Shown: positions 18,819 to 28,160, counted from the stretch's first letter. The stretch is 64,000 bases of DNA from Streptomyces aidingensis (GCF_900112355.1 NZ_FOLM01000007.1:186001-250000), one strand, 5' to 3'. A program made the numbers and translations. The notes: generated by a model from the letters alone, not told the origin.

Positions 18819-20018
18819 TTGCCCCTGCACCAGCGCCCGCCCCTCCTCCTGCACCGCACCCGGCGTGCCGCGGCCCTGACCGCCGCCCTGATCGCCACCG
18901 CGGCCCTGACCGCGGCCTGCGGGGGCGGGAGCCCCCGCACGCCGGAGCCCGGGCCGGCCGGCCCCCAGTCCACCGGGGCCGCCGCCGACACCCCCCGCGG
19001 CTTCACCCTGGTCGCCACCGGTGACCTGCTGATCCACGACTCGGTCATCCGCCAGGCCCGGGCCGACGCGGGCGGTTCCGGACACGACTTCGGCCCCATG
19101 CTGGCCGGGGCCCGGGACACCGTCGCCGGGGCCGATCTGGCGATCTGCCACATGGAGACCGTCTACGGCCCGGAGGGCGGCCCGTTCACCGGATACCCCG
19201 CGTTCCGGACCCCGCCGCAGCTCGCCGAAGCGGTCCGGGAGACCGGCTACGACAGTTGCTCCACCGCCTCCAATCACACCCTGGACGCGGGCGCCGAGGG
19301 CGTGATCCGCACCCTGGACGCCATGGACCGGGCCGGCCTGGCGCACGCCGGCTCGGCCCGCTCCGCCACGGAACGCGACACCCCCGTGCTGCTCACCGCC
19401 GGGGACGCCCGGGTGGCCCAGCTCGCCTACGCCTACGGCACCAATGGCATCCCGGTGCCCGAGGACCAGCCCTGGCTGGTCAATCTCATCGATCCGGAGC
19501 GGATCGTCGCCGACGCCCGGGCCGCCCGCGCGGCCGGTGCCGATGTCGTCGTGGTCAGCATGCACTGGGGCACCGAATGGCAGGAGGAGCCGGACAGCCT
19601 CCAGCTCTCCCTGGCCCGGGAGCTCACCGCCTCCGCCTCCGGCGGCCGGCCGGACATCGACCTGATCATCGGCACCCACGCCCATGTGCCCCAGGCATAC
19701 GAGAAGGTCAACGGAACCTGGGTGGTGTACGGCATGGGCGACCAGCTCGCCGGGGTGATGAGCGACCCGCGCGGCCAGCTGGGCTCGGCCGCCCGCTTCA
19801 CCTTCGCCCCGCCCGCCGGGGAGGACGGGCGCTGGACGGTGGAACGCGCCGAATACATCCCGTTCGTGGTGGACAACGACCCGATCCGGGTGGTGTCGCT
19901 GCCCGAGGCGCTTGCCGCCGACCCGGACGACGCCGGCCGCTCCGCCACCCTGGACCGGATCGGCCGGGCCGTGCTCGGCCGCGGCGCCGCCGAGGACGGC
20001 CTGACCCTGGGCCGCTGA
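18819..20018 (+). CDS. CapA/PgsA-type metallophosphatase-fold lipoprotein
   Basis: A 399-residue lipoprotein. The signal sequence ends in lipobox LTAAC with Cys34 as the acylated residue. The body is the CapA family fold: VATGDLLIHDSV (metal-binding Asp and His), ASNHTLD, VVSMHWGTE and GTHAHVPQ. These are calcineurin-like ligands found in poly-gamma-glutamate capsule proteins, though in Streptomyces the real substrate is unknown. I chose the TTG at 18819 because GGAGG (18809-18813) lies 5 nt before it. A GTG at 18795 is an alternative. Two tandem hairpins separate it from the convergent xylA. Confidence 0.85.
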   Translation: MPLHQRPPLLLHRTRRAAALTAALIATAALTAACGGGSPRTPEPGPAGPQSTGAAADTPRGFTLVATGDLLIHDSVIRQARADAGGSGHDFGPMLAGARDTVAGADLAICHMETVYGPEGGPFTGYPAFRTPPQLAEAVRETGYDSCSTASNHTLDAGAEGVIRTLDAMDRAGLAHAGSARSATERDTPVLLTAGDARVAQLAYAYGTNGIPVPEDQPWLVNLIDPERIVADARAARAAGADVVVVSMHWGTEWQEEPDSLQLSLARELTASASGGRPDIDLIIGTHAHVPQAYEKVNGTWVVYGMGDQLAGVMSDPRGQLGSAARFTFAPPAGEDGRWTVERAEYIPFVVDNDPIRVVSLPEALAADPDDAGRSATLDRIGRAVLGRGAAEDGLTLGR

Positions 20019-20019
20019 G

Positions 20020-20082
20020 CCCTGCCGCCGCGGCGGCGGCAGGGGGCGGGCGCCCCGGCCGGGTGGACCGCGGCCGGGGCGC
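20020..20082. terminator. Two tandem hairpins between convergent genes
   Basis: The first hairpin has 11-bp arms (20020-20030 and 20034-20044). The second has 12-bp arms (20050-20061 and 20071-20082). Together they sit between the convergent CapA-type gene and xylA and probably stop transcription from both sides. Confidence 0.75.
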
Positions 20083-20090
20083 ACCCCGTC

Positions 20091-21263
20091 TCAGCCGCGG
20101 GCGCCCAGCAGGTGGTCCATGGCGAGCTGGTCCAGCTTCTCGAAGGCCATGCCCCGGGCGGCAGCCGCGTCCACGTCGAAGTCCTCGAACGCGGAGCGGT
20201 CGGCCAGCAGGTCCGCGGCGCTCTCGCCCTCGTTCAGGGTGGGGGCGGCGAGCTCGTCCAGCCGGGCGGCGCGCAGCGCCTCCTGCACCTCCGGGTCGGC
20301 GCGGAAGGCGGCGGCCCGCTCCTTGAGGATCAGATAGTTGCGCATGCAGCCGGCCGCCGAGGCCCACACGCCGGAGAAGTCCTCGGTGCGCGGCGGCTTG
20401 AAGTCGAAGTGCCGCGGGCCGCCGTACCCGGCCGACTCCAGCAGGTCCACCAGCCAGAAGGCGGAACGCAGATCACCCGCGCCGAACCGGAGGTCCTGGT
20501 CGTACTTGATGCCGGACTGCCCGTTCAGGTCGATGTGGAACAGCTTGTCCGCCCACAGCGCCTGGGCGATGCCGTGCGGGAAGTTCAGCCCGGCCATCTG
20601 CTCGTGGCCGACCTCCGGGTTGACGCCGAACAGCTCCGGGTGCTCCAGCTTCTCGATGAAGGCCAGGGCGTGCCCGACGGTGGGCAGCAGGATGTCGCCG
20701 CGGGGCTCGTTGGGCTTGGGCTCCAGGGCGAACCGCAGGTTGTAGCCGCGCTCCAGGACGTAGGAGGCGAGCAGGTCGAAGGCCTCCTTGAAGCGGTCCA
20801 GGGCGGCCCGCACGTCCTTGGCCGCGCCGGACTCGGCGCCCTCCCGGCCGCCCCAGGCCACATAGACCTCGGCGCCGAGCTCGGCCGCCAGGTCGATGTT
20901 GCGCATGGTCTTGCGCAGCGCGTAGCGGCGCACGTCGCGGTCGTTGGCGGTGAAGGCGCCGTCCTTGAAGACGGGGTGGGTGAACAGGTTGGTGGTGGCC
21001 ATGGGCACCTTGAGCCCGGTGGCCTCCAGGGCCTCGCGGAAGCGCTTGATGTGCGCCTCGCGCTCGGCGGGCGCCGAACCGAAGGGGATCAGGTCGTCGT
21101 CGTGGAAGGTGACACCGTACGCGCCGAGCTCGGCGAGGCGGTGCACCGACTCCACCGGGTCGAGGGCGCCGCGGGTGGCGTCGCCGAACGGGTCGCGGCC
21201 CTGCCAGCCGACGGTCCACAGGCCGAAGGTGAATTTGTCCGCGGGGGATGGCTGGTACGACAT
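20091..21263 (-). CDS. xylA: Xylose isomerase
   Basis: A 390-residue class I xylose isomerase, the usual Streptomyces length. It converts D-xylose to D-xylulose (and glucose to fructose) with two divalent metals. Visible residues are His54 and Asp57 in TFHDDDL, the metal-site [24 protein letters not shown], and the IDLNGQSG / [11 protein letters not shown] aspartate cluster. AAAGGAG lies 7 nt before the ATG. It diverges from xylB across 193 bp, and a ROK regulator follows xylB, so xylose induction through that regulator is the likely control. The gene is terminated by a double hairpin. Confidence 0.97.
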   Translation of the reverse strand: MSYQPSPADKFTFGLWTVGWQGRDPFGDATRGALDPVESVHRLAELGAYGVTFHDDDLIPFGSAPAEREAHIKRFREALEATGLKVPMATTNLFTHPVFKDGAFTANDRDVRRYALRKTMRNIDLAAELGAEVYVAWGGREGAESGAAKDVRAALDRFKEAFDLLASYVLERGYNLRFALEPKPNEPRGDILLPTVGHALAFIEKLEHPELFGVNPEVGHEQMAGLNFPHGIAQALWADKLFHIDLNGQSGIKYDQDLRFGAGDLRSAFWLVDLLESAGYGGPRHFDFKPPRTEDFSGVWASAAGCMRNYLILKERAAAFRADPEVQEALRAARLDELAAPTLNEGESAADLLADRSAFEDFDVDAAAARGMAFEKLDQLAMDHLLGARG

Positions 21264-21456
21264 GGCGGCTCCTTTGGTTGTGCCCGACTATTTCGTCATC
21301 GCCGTTGACAAATTAGTATGCCAGGGCCCGGTACGGAAGACCCGGCGCGGAATGATGTGGGCCCGGCCCCCCCCCGGCCGGCCCGCCGGCTCCGCCGGGG
21401 CACCCCGCACAGCGGCACGAGCCGCCCGCACCAGCCGCAGCAGAGAGGACACCGCT
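21264..21456. promoter_or_regulatory. Divergent xylA-xylB promoter region
   Basis: These 193 bp include an AT-rich core (about 21285-21320) unlike the GC-rich flanks, with TTGACA at 21303-21308 and the overlapping string TTAGTATG. This is where the divergent promoters and the operator for a ROK repressor should lie. I could not define a single convincing operator palindrome. Confidence 0.55.
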
Positions 21457-22890
21457 ATGACCGCCGCCCCGGAAGGCCCCCTGGTCATCGGCGTGGACAG
21501 CTCCACGCAGTCCACCAAGGCCCTGGTCGTCGACAGCGCCACCGGCACGGTGGTGGCCCGCGGCCAGGCCCCCCATGTGGTGACCGCCGAGGGGGACAGC
21601 GACCCCGAGCAGTGGTGGGACGCCCTGTGCCGGGCGGTCGCCGAATGCGGCCCGGCCGTCCGGCAGGCCGCCGCCGTCTCGGTCGCCGGCCAGCAGCACG
21701 GCCTGGTGGCGCTGGACGCCGGCGGCCGTCCCGTGCGCAACGCCCTGCTCTGGAACGACACCCGCTCCGCCCCGCAGCGCGACCGGCTGCTCCGGGAGCT
21801 GGGCGGCCCGGCGGGCTGGGCCGAGCGCACCGGCAGCGTGCCGGCCGCCTCCTTCACCGTGACCAAGTGGGCCTGGCTGCGGGAGAACGAGCCGGAGCGG
21901 GCCGCGGCGGTGCGGGCCGTGCGGCTGCCCCACGACTACCTCACCGGACGCCTGGCCGGCCACGGCACCGGCGAGGGCACCACCGACCGCGGCGACGTCT
22001 CCGGCACCGGCTGGTGGTCCTCGGCCACCGAGAGCTACGACCGGGAAATCCTGGAGCTGGCCGGGCTGGACCCCGAGCTGCTGCCCCGGGTGGTCGGCGC
22101 GGGCGAGCAGGCCGGCACGGTGCGGGCCGGCGGGCCGCTGCCGGAGGGCATCCCGGTGGCGGCCGGCACCGGCGACAACATGGCGGGCGCGCTGGGCCTG
22201 GGCCTGACCGCCGGACAGCCCGCCATGAGCCTGGGCACCTCCGGCACGGTGTACGCGGTCACCGGCCGCCGCCCGGCCGACCCCTCCGGCATCGTGGCCG
22301 GCTTCGCCGACGCCCGGCACGGCTGGCTGCCACTGGCCTGCACCCTGAACTGCACCCAGGCCGTGGACCGGCTCGCCGCGCTGCTGGGCCGGGAGCGGGA
22401 ACAGGTGGAGCCCGGCGGAAGCGCCGTGGTGCTGCCCTTCCTGGACGGCGAGCGGACCCCGGACCTGCCCTACGCCACCGGGCTGGTGCACGGCCTGCGC
22501 GGCGACACCACCGGCGGCCAGGTCCTCCAGGCCGCCTACGACGGCGCGGTCTTCGCCCTGCTCCAGGCGCTGGACCTGGTGCTGGGCGAGGAGGCGGACA
22601 GCGATGAGCCGATCCTGCTGATCGGCGGCGGCGCCAAGGGCACCGCCTGGCGGGAGACCGTACGCCGGCTGTCCGGGCGGGCGGTGCGCATCCCGGCCGC
22701 CCAGGAACTGGTGGCGCTGGGCGCCGCCGCCCAGGCGGCCGGTCTGCTGCTCGGCCAGGACCCGGCCGAGGTCGCCCGGGGCTGGAACACCGCCGAGGGA
22801 CCGTCCTACGAACCGGTGGAGCGCGACGAGGCCGCGCTGGAGCGCCTGGCCGCCACCCTGGAGCATGCCGCCCCGCTGCTGCGCCCCTGA
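21457..22890 (+). CDS. xylB: Xylulokinase
   Basis: A 477-residue FGGY/ASKHA kinase phosphorylating D-xylulose to feed the pentose phosphate pathway. Phosphate-binding loops read GVDSSTQSTKALVVD at the N-terminus and SLGTSGTVYAV in the C-terminal lobe; the adenosine motif is LLIGGGAKGTAWRE. The substrate-loop AVSVAGQQHGLV is typical of xylulokinase. ATG 21457 has GAGAGGA upstream. It diverges from xylA, and the ROK regulator follows 214 bp downstream, forming a standard Streptomyces xylose locus. No xylose ABC transporter is present nearby. Confidence 0.95.
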   Translation: MTAAPEGPLVIGVDSSTQSTKALVVDSATGTVVARGQAPHVVTAEGDSDPEQWWDALCRAVAECGPAVRQAAAVSVAGQQHGLVALDAGGRPVRNALLWNDTRSAPQRDRLLRELGGPAGWAERTGSVPAASFTVTKWAWLRENEPERAAAVRAVRLPHDYLTGRLAGHGTGEGTTDRGDVSGTGWWSSATESYDREILELAGLDPELLPRVVGAGEQAGTVRAGGPLPEGIPVAAGTGDNMAGALGLGLTAGQPAMSLGTSGTVYAVTGRRPADPSGIVAGFADARHGWLPLACTLNCTQAVDRLAALLGREREQVEPGGSAVVLPFLDGERTPDLPYATGLVHGLRGDTTGGQVLQAAYDGAVFALLQALDLVLGEEADSDEPILLIGGGAKGTAWRETVRRLSGRAVRIPAAQELVALGAAAQAAGLLLGQDPAEVARGWNTAEGPSYEPVERDEAALERLAATLEHAAPLLRP

Positions 22891-23104
22891 CCACCGGCCA
22901 CCCACCGCCCCGAGCCGGCGGGCCGCCGCGGCCGGATCCGCCCCGGCGGACCCGGCCGCCCGGCCCGGTCCCCCCGGTGTCTTCGCAGGCCAGTAGCCTG
23001 CTGGCAACCCTGCTGGAGACCTCAGCAGCCGGTCGGCGCCCCGAGGAGTTCCCACCGCCCAGCCGCCGGTCCCCCGACCGGCCCGAGTAGCCCGAGGATC
23101 ACCA

Positions 23105-24448
23105 GTGGCCCAGCCCGCCCCGCCCTCGCAGTCCGAGATGCGCCGGCAGAATCTCGCCCGCGTCCTGCATGCGCTGGCCGATCACGGACCGCAGTCCCGC
23201 GCCGAGGCCGCCGCCCGCATCGGCCTCACCCGGGCCGCGGTGTCCACCCTGGTGGAGGAGCTGATGCGGGCCGGGCTGCTGGTCGAGCAGGGCCCCGGCA
23301 GGTCCGGCACGGTGGGCCGCCCCGGCACCGTGCTCCAGCTCGCCGACCGCGGCCCGTGCGGCCTGGCCGCCGAGATCGGCGTGGACCACCTCGCGGCCTG
23401 CGCCATGGACCTGCGCGGCACCATACGGGCGCGCGGGCGCTGCGACATCAACGGCCGCAGCGGCGGGCCCGGCCCGGTGCTGGGCCGGCTCACCACGCTG
23501 CTGGAGGAGGTGGCGCGGGAGGCCGCGGACCAGGGGCTGCGTCCGGAACGGCTGACCGTCGCCGTCCCCGGCCTGGTCACCCGGGGCGGCACCACTGTGG
23601 TCCGGGCCCCCAACCTGGGCTGGCGGGACACCGACCTGGCGGCCCGGCTGCCCGCCGCGCTCGGTGTCCTGGCCGTGGACAACGAGGCCAATCTGGGCGC
23701 CCTGGCCGAGCTGTGGACCGACCGTCCCGAACTGCCGGGCAGCACCCTGGACCAGGCCCCGGACGTCCGGGGAGCCGCGACGTCCGGGGGGCCCGGGGGG
23801 CCCGGGGGGCCCGGGGGGTCCGGGCCCACCGCCGCGGCCGACCCGGCCGGCACCGGCCCGGCCGTGCCGCACGCCCCGGGCGGCGACAGCTTCGTCCATG
23901 TCTCGGCCGAGATCGGCATCGGCGCCGCGGTCGTGATCGACGGACAACTGCTGCGCGGCGCCCACGGCTTCGCCGGCGAACTGGGCCATGTCCCGGTGCG
24001 CCCGGACGGCCGCCCCTGCACCTGCGGCGGCCGGGGCTGTCTGGAGACCTACGCCGGTGAGGAGGCCGTGCTGCGCGCGGCGGGCCTGGAGCCGGGCCCG
24101 GGGGTGCGGATCGACGATCTCGCCTCCCGGTGCGCCGCCGGGGACCAGCGCACCCTGCGGGCGGTGCGCCGGGCCGGCACCGCACTGGGCATCGCGCTCT
24201 CCGGCGCGGTCAATCTGCTGGACCCGGGCCGGGTGGTGATCGGCGGGGCGCTGGCCCGGCTGGGCCCCTGGCTGCTGCCGCCGCTCGACCGCGAACTGGC
24301 CCGGCGCACCGCGGTCGCCTCCGGCGGACGGCCGACGCCGGTCGAGGTGCGGGCGTCCCGGCTCGGTCCGGACGGGCCGCTGCTCGGCGCGGCCCGCACC
24401 TCCGTGCGGGCCCTGCTGGACATGCCCGTCCGCCCGGCTGCCGCCTGA
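23105..24448 (+). CDS. ROK-family transcriptional regulator (XylR-like)
   Basis: A 447-residue ROK repressor. An N-terminal winged helix-turn-helix spans about residues 12-75 (SRAEAAARIGLTRAAVSTLVEE), followed by a sugar-kinase-like ROK domain with GFAGELGHVPV and the zinc-binding CTCGGRGCLETYAG signature. Its place after xylB suggests a xylose repressor. A Gly/Pro-rich insertion of roughly 45 residues, encoded partly by 9-bp tandem repeats, interrupts the ROK domain just before the conserved GIGAAVV segment. Most ROK regulators are about 400 residues, so the insertion accounts for the extra length. The start is GTG 23105 with GAGG upstream. Confidence 0.88.
   Translation: MAQPAPPSQSEMRRQNLARVLHALADHGPQSRAEAAARIGLTRAAVSTLVEELMRAGLLVEQGPGRSGTVGRPGTVLQLADRGPCGLAAEIGVDHLAACAMDLRGTIRARGRCDINGRSGGPGPVLGRLTTLLEEVAREAADQGLRPERLTVAVPGLVTRGGTTVVRAPNLGWRDTDLAARLPAALGVLAVDNEANLGALAELWTDRPELPGSTLDQAPDVRGAATSGGPGGPGGPGGSGPTAAADPAGTGPAVPHAPGGDSFVHVSAEIGIGAAVVIDGQLLRGAHGFAGELGHVPVRPDGRPCTCGGRGCLETYAGEEAVLRAAGLEPGPGVRIDDLASRCAAGDQRTLRAVRRAGTALGIALSGAVNLLDPGRVVIGGALARLGPWLLPPLDRELARRTAVASGGRPTPVEVRASRLGPDGPLLGAARTSVRALLDMPVRPAAA
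23786..23824 (+). repeat. Tandem 9-bp repeat inside the ROK gene
   Basis: About four copies of a GGGGGGCCC unit in frame, encoding Gly-Pro-Gly repeats. Because the unit is 9 bp, copy changes keep the reading frame. Confidence 0.8.
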
Positions 24449-24568
24449 GCGGCCCGCCCTTCGCCCCATCGGCCTGCCTTCAACCGCCTTTCAACACATC
24501 TTCACCCGATCAGGCGAACCCTTGGCCGCACGGTGCTGCGGCATGGCCGCGCCGCGCACAATCCCCCC

Positions 24569-25327
24569 GTGACAGCCCGGCAGCGTGCCCGCAGGGCGGG
24601 CCTCTCACTGGCCTCCGCCGTCCTGATCGCGACCGTCCTCCCGGCCCTCCCGGCCCGTGCCGGGGAGGCCGCGCAGCCCTCGCCCGGGCCGGAGCCCCGG
24701 GCCGGGGCCACCGCCTGGCCCGGCGGCCCCGGGACCGGCCCCGGGGGCGCCGCCGCCTTCGTGGAGCTGCGCCACGGCGACCACTGCCTCAGCGCCGGCG
24801 CCGTGGCTTCCGGCGGCACCGCCCGGGCCGAGGTGCGGCTGGGCTGCCCCTCGCCCTCCCCCGAGGAGCCGGAGCCGGAGCCCGAGCCCGATCCGCCTCC
24901 GGCCTCACCCTCCCCCGCACCCTCGCCATCGCCCTCGCCATCGCCATCGCCGTCTCCCGAGCCCGAGCCCTCCGCTCCGGCCGCTCCGGCACCCGCGCCC
25001 TCCCCGGACGAGACCCGCTCACCGGCACCGGCCGGGCCGTCCCCCTCGCCGTCCCCCTCCCCCTCCTCGTCGCCGTCCCGCGACCCCGCCCCCGAGCCCT
25101 CGCCGTCACCCTCCGGATCCCCGGCGCCCGCCCCCTCCCCCACCGAGGCCGTGTCCCTGATCGTGCCGCCCCGGCCGGCCCCCGGCAGCGAACCCCCGGA
25201 CACCGGGACCCCCTTGATCGGCCGCATGCTGCTGCTGCTCGCCCCCGCCGTGCTGGCCGCCGCCGCGATGCGGCCACGAGGTGGCGGAGCCGGCCGCGGA
25301 AACGGCGCAACCACCCGCTCTGCCTGA
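24569..25327 (+). CDS. Secreted Pro/Ser-rich protein with sortase-like C-terminus
   Basis: A 252-residue exported protein. The N-terminal signal peptide (RRAGLSLASAVLIATVLPALPARA) is followed by a small domain with two Cys, then about 120 residues of Pro/Ser/Glu repeats (PSPSPSPS, PEPEPEP). A C-terminal PPDTG precedes a hydrophobic helix (LLLLLAPAVLAAAA) and Arg residues, the layout of a sortase substrate, although PPDTG is not a canonical LPXTG or LAXTG. It probably spans the cell wall. The GTG start is at 24569. The next gene's ribosome site overlaps its stop, so the two are coupled. Confidence 0.7.
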   Translation: MTARQRARRAGLSLASAVLIATVLPALPARAGEAAQPSPGPEPRAGATAWPGGPGTGPGGAAAFVELRHGDHCLSAGAVASGGTARAEVRLGCPSPSPEEPEPEPEPDPPPASPSPAPSPSPSPSPSPSPEPEPSAPAAPAPAPSPDETRSPAPAGPSPSPSPSPSSSPSRDPAPEPSPSPSGSPAPAPSPTEAVSLIVPPRPAPGSEPPDTGTPLIGRMLLLLAPAVLAAAAMRPRGGGAGRGNGATTRSA

Positions 25328-25337
25328 GGAGTTCCCG

Positions 25338-26108
25338 GTGCCGAACTGGCTCGTCCTGATCCTCATCACCACCGCCACCTGCGGCGTCGTGCTGCTGCTG
25401 GCCCTTCTGCGCGGTCGTCGCGCCGGAACCCACGACGACCCCTCGGAAACCCCGGACGTCATCGAGTACATGACCATGATGATCGGCGTGGTCTACGCCA
25501 TCATGCTGGGCCTGGCCATCGCCGGTGTGTGGGAGGAACGCGGCGCCGCCGACGAATGGGTACGGCGGGAGGCCCAGGCCCTGCACGAGATCAGCGCCCG
25601 TGCCGGTGTGTTCCCCGAGGAGGTCCGGGACCGGATCCGGGAGCAGACCGAGAACTATGTCGTGCACACCGTCGAGCGGGAATGGCCGCACATGGCGGAC
25701 CACGGCGAACTCACCGACCGCGGCAGCGAACTGCTGGTCCGGCTCCGCACCACGGTCACCGGTCACGAACCCGCGACCACCGCCGAAAGCTATGCCTACC
25801 AGGGGATGCTGGACAAGCTGGCCGCGGTGGAGGAGGCCCGTGCCGCCCGGGGCATGTCGGCCGAGCCGACCATGCCGACCCTGGTCTGGTTCGGCCTGGT
25901 GCTGTGCGGCGCGGTGGCGGTGGGCATGGTCTTCGCGCTGCAGATCCAGCGCTCCGCCCGGGAACTGCTGCTGGCGGGGCTGTTCAGCGCGCTGATCACG
26001 TTCCTGCTCTATCTCATCTGGTACTTCGACGAACCCCTCGTCCGGGGCATCGGGGAACCCACCGAGGCGTTCACGTCGCTCTTCCCGGACGCGTTCCCCG
26101 GCCGGTGA
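25338..26108 (+). CDS. DUF4239-type membrane protein
   Basis: A 256-residue protein resembling the bestrophin-like DUF4239 family. It has a first transmembrane helix at the N-terminus (VLILITTATCGVVLLLAL), a second at about 45-65, a long soluble loop, and two C-terminal helices. The internal repeat-like motif EERGAADEWVRREAQAL is typical of the family. Function is not established. The start is GTG 25338, and its GAGGAG overlaps the stop of the upstream secreted protein gene, indicating cotranslation. Confidence 0.75.
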   Translation: MPNWLVLILITTATCGVVLLLALLRGRRAGTHDDPSETPDVIEYMTMMIGVVYAIMLGLAIAGVWEERGAADEWVRREAQALHEISARAGVFPEEVRDRIREQTENYVVHTVEREWPHMADHGELTDRGSELLVRLRTTVTGHEPATTAESYAYQGMLDKLAAVEEARAARGMSAEPTMPTLVWFGLVLCGAVAVGMVFALQIQRSARELLLAGLFSALITFLLYLIWYFDEPLVRGIGEPTEAFTSLFPDAFPGR

Positions 26109-26287
26109 CCGGGGCCGCCGCGGCAAGCCGCCGCCCGGGGCCCCTCGCCGCCGGCCGGCCGCCGCCCCACGGAACTGACCGAGCGTGTACGAATCGGGCG
26201 ACTCGCCTACCCGGAGTAGCCCGAAGGGGGGACCTTTCCGCGCCGGAGCGACTAGCATCCGGCACTCTTGCTGCGGGAGGTTCTGAC

Positions 26288-27106
26288 ATGAGCACCATCG
26301 CGATGAAACAGGCCCGGCTCGTCAACGGGCTCACGCTGCCCTACGCCGAGGCCGGCTATCCCGGCGGCGTCCCCGTGGTGTTCGTGCACGGGCTCGGCGA
26401 ATCATGGGCGTCGTTCGAGCAGGTGCTGCGGCGGCTGCCCACCACGCTGCACGGCTGGGCGCCCACCCAGCGCGGTCATCGCGACGCGAGCCGCCCGGAC
26501 GACGGCTACCGGCCGGAGGACTTCGCCGCCGACCTGGTGTCCTTCCTGGACGCCGCGGGCATCGGCCGGGCGGTGCTGGTGGGCGCCTCCAGCGGCGGGG
26601 TGGCCGCCCGGATGGTGGCGGGCAGCCATCCGGACCGGGTGGCCGGGCTGGTGCTCTGCGGGGTGCCGGCCACCCTGGAGGGCAAGCCGGGGGTCGCGGA
26701 ACTCGGCGAGCGGATCGCCCTGCTGCGCGATCCGCTGGACCAGGAGGCGGTGGAGCCCTTCGTCTCCGGACTGACCGTCCGGCCGGTGGCCGTGGAGTTC
26801 CTGGACCGGCTGCGCGAGGACGCCGTGCACACCCCGGCCGGGGTGTGGCAGCAGGGTTTCCGGGGACTGCTGGAGACCGATCTGCCGGCCACCCTGGGCG
26901 GCATCCTGGTGCCGACCATGGTCCTGTGGGGCGACCGGGACACGTTCGTTCCGCGTGCCGACCAGGAGCAGCAGGTCAAGGCCGTGCACGGCTCCCGGCT
27001 GGTGGTCTACGAGGGCACCGGGCACTGCGTGCACTGGGAGGAGCCGGGCCGGGTGACCGCCGATCTGGCCGGGTTCGCCGCCGACCTGGGTCTCACCCCG
27101 TCCTGA
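26288..27106 (+). CDS. Alpha/beta hydrolase
   Basis: A 272-residue alpha/beta hydrolase. The oxyanion HG motif is VFVHGLGESW, the nucleophile elbow is GASSG with Ser101, the acid lies in VLWGDRDTFVP, and the catalytic His is in GTGHCVHWEEP. No signal peptide, so cytoplasmic. The substrate is unknown; epoxide hydrolase, lactonase and haloperoxidase-like relatives share these motifs. GGGAGG lies about 9 nt before ATG 26288. Its last 14 bp overlap the 3' end of the convergent WYL regulator gene, which could allow antisense interference. Confidence 0.88.
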   Translation: MSTIAMKQARLVNGLTLPYAEAGYPGGVPVVFVHGLGESWASFEQVLRRLPTTLHGWAPTQRGHRDASRPDDGYRPEDFAADLVSFLDAAGIGRAVLVGASSGGVAARMVAGSHPDRVAGLVLCGVPATLEGKPGVAELGERIALLRDPLDQEAVEPFVSGLTVRPVAVEFLDRLREDAVHTPAGVWQQGFRGLLETDLPATLGGILVPTMVLWGDRDTFVPRADQEQQVKAVHGSRLVVYEGTGHCVHWEEPGRVTADLAGFAADLGLTPS

Positions 27107-28160
27107 CCCCGTCGGCCCGCCCGTCCGGGTCCGGGTCCGTACCCGTTTCCGTGCCCGCGTCCGTTTCCGAGCCCGTTTCCGTGCCTGCGTCCGCCGGCTC
27201 GCCGTGCCCGGCGGCGCGGGCCAGCCGCCGCGACCACTCGCGCACCCGGGCCAGCAGCTCCGGCGGTCCCAGCACCTCGAACTCCGCGCCCAGCGAACCG
27301 GCCGCCAGCACCGGCCAGTCCAGCGAGTGCGTGGTCATCCGCAGCACGCTCACCCCGGGCCCTTCCTCGGTCACCTCCGCCCACTGGCCGACCTGCGCGC
27401 GCACCGGGCCGGCCGCCGCCCGCACCCGGATCTCCACCGTGTACTCGGCCTGGATCGCGCCGATGCTGCGGCGCACGAACTCCCCCGCGTCGGCAGCGGG
27501 CAGTTCACGCGGCCGGAACCGCTCCCTGGTGGCCTCCGGTCCGGTCACCCGGTCCAGCCGGAAACTCCGCCAGTCCTGCCGCGGCAGGTCGTAGGCGACC
27601 AGATACCAGCGCTGCCCCATGGACACCAGCCGGTGCGGCTCCACATACCGCAGACTCTCCTCCCCGGTGCGGGCCCGATAGCCGAAGCGCAGCCGCTCCT
27701 CGTCCCGGCAGGCCTGGGCGACCGTGGTGAGCACACCGCCGTCCACCACGGGCCCGGCACCGTTCCAGCTCGCGGGCACGGTCACCCGGCGCAGCGCGTC
27801 CACCCGGCGCCGCAGCCGCTGCGGCATCACCTGGACGACCTTGGCCAGGGCCCGGACCGCCGCCTCCTCGATGCCGGCCACCCCGCCCTGGGCGGCGGTC
27901 CGCAGGCCGATGGCCAGGGCGACCGCCTCCTCGTCGTCCACCAGCAGCGGGGGCAGCGCGGCGCCGGCCGCGAGCTGGTAGCCGCCGTCCACCCCGCGGT
28001 GGGCGTTCACCGGATAACCGAGCGCACGCAGCCGGTCCACATCGCGGCGCAGGGTGCGCGGGGAGACGCCGAGCCGGTCGGCGAGTTCCCGTCCGGGCCA
28101 GTAGCGATGGGTCTGGAGCAGGGACAGCAGCCGCAGGGTCCGGGAGCTGGTGTTCGCCAT
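27093..28160 (-). CDS. WYL-domain transcriptional regulator (YafY type)
   Basis: A 355-residue regulator. An N-terminal HTH_11 winged helix spans about residues 5-60 (RELADRLGVSPRTLRRDVDRL), a WYL domain contains SMGQRWYLVAYDLPRQDWR, and a WCX-type C-terminus follows. The last 35 residues are a low-complexity Gly/Thr/Glu/Asp tail, encoded by a repetitive CCGTTTCCG-rich tract, which ordinary family members lack. WYL regulators sense nucleic acids or small ligands. Convergent overlap with the alpha/beta hydrolase gene is 14 bp. Confidence 0.88.
   Translation of the reverse strand: MANTSSRTLRLLSLLQTHRYWPGRELADRLGVSPRTLRRDVDRLRALGYPVNAHRGVDGGYQLAAGAALPPLLVDDEEAVALAIGLRTAAQGGVAGIEEAAVRALAKVVQVMPQRLRRRVDALRRVTVPASWNGAGPVVDGGVLTTVAQACRDEERLRFGYRARTGEESLRYVEPHRLVSMGQRWYLVAYDLPRQDWRSFRLDRVTGPEATRERFRPRELPAADAGEFVRRSIGAIQAEYTVEIRVRAAAGPVRAQVGQWAEVTEEGPGVSVLRMTTHSLDWPVLAAGSLGAEFEVLGPPELLARVREWSRRLARAAGHGEPADAGTETGSETDAGTETGTDPDPDGRADGVRTG

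Noticed and set aside
20112..21308. Plus-strand open frame across xylA
   Set aside because: Shadow of xylA, which is unmistakable on the minus strand.
24880..25130. Short direct repeats resembling a CRISPR-like or satellite array
   Set aside because: They encode the Pro/Ser/Glu repeats of a secreted protein, and there are no uniform spacers.
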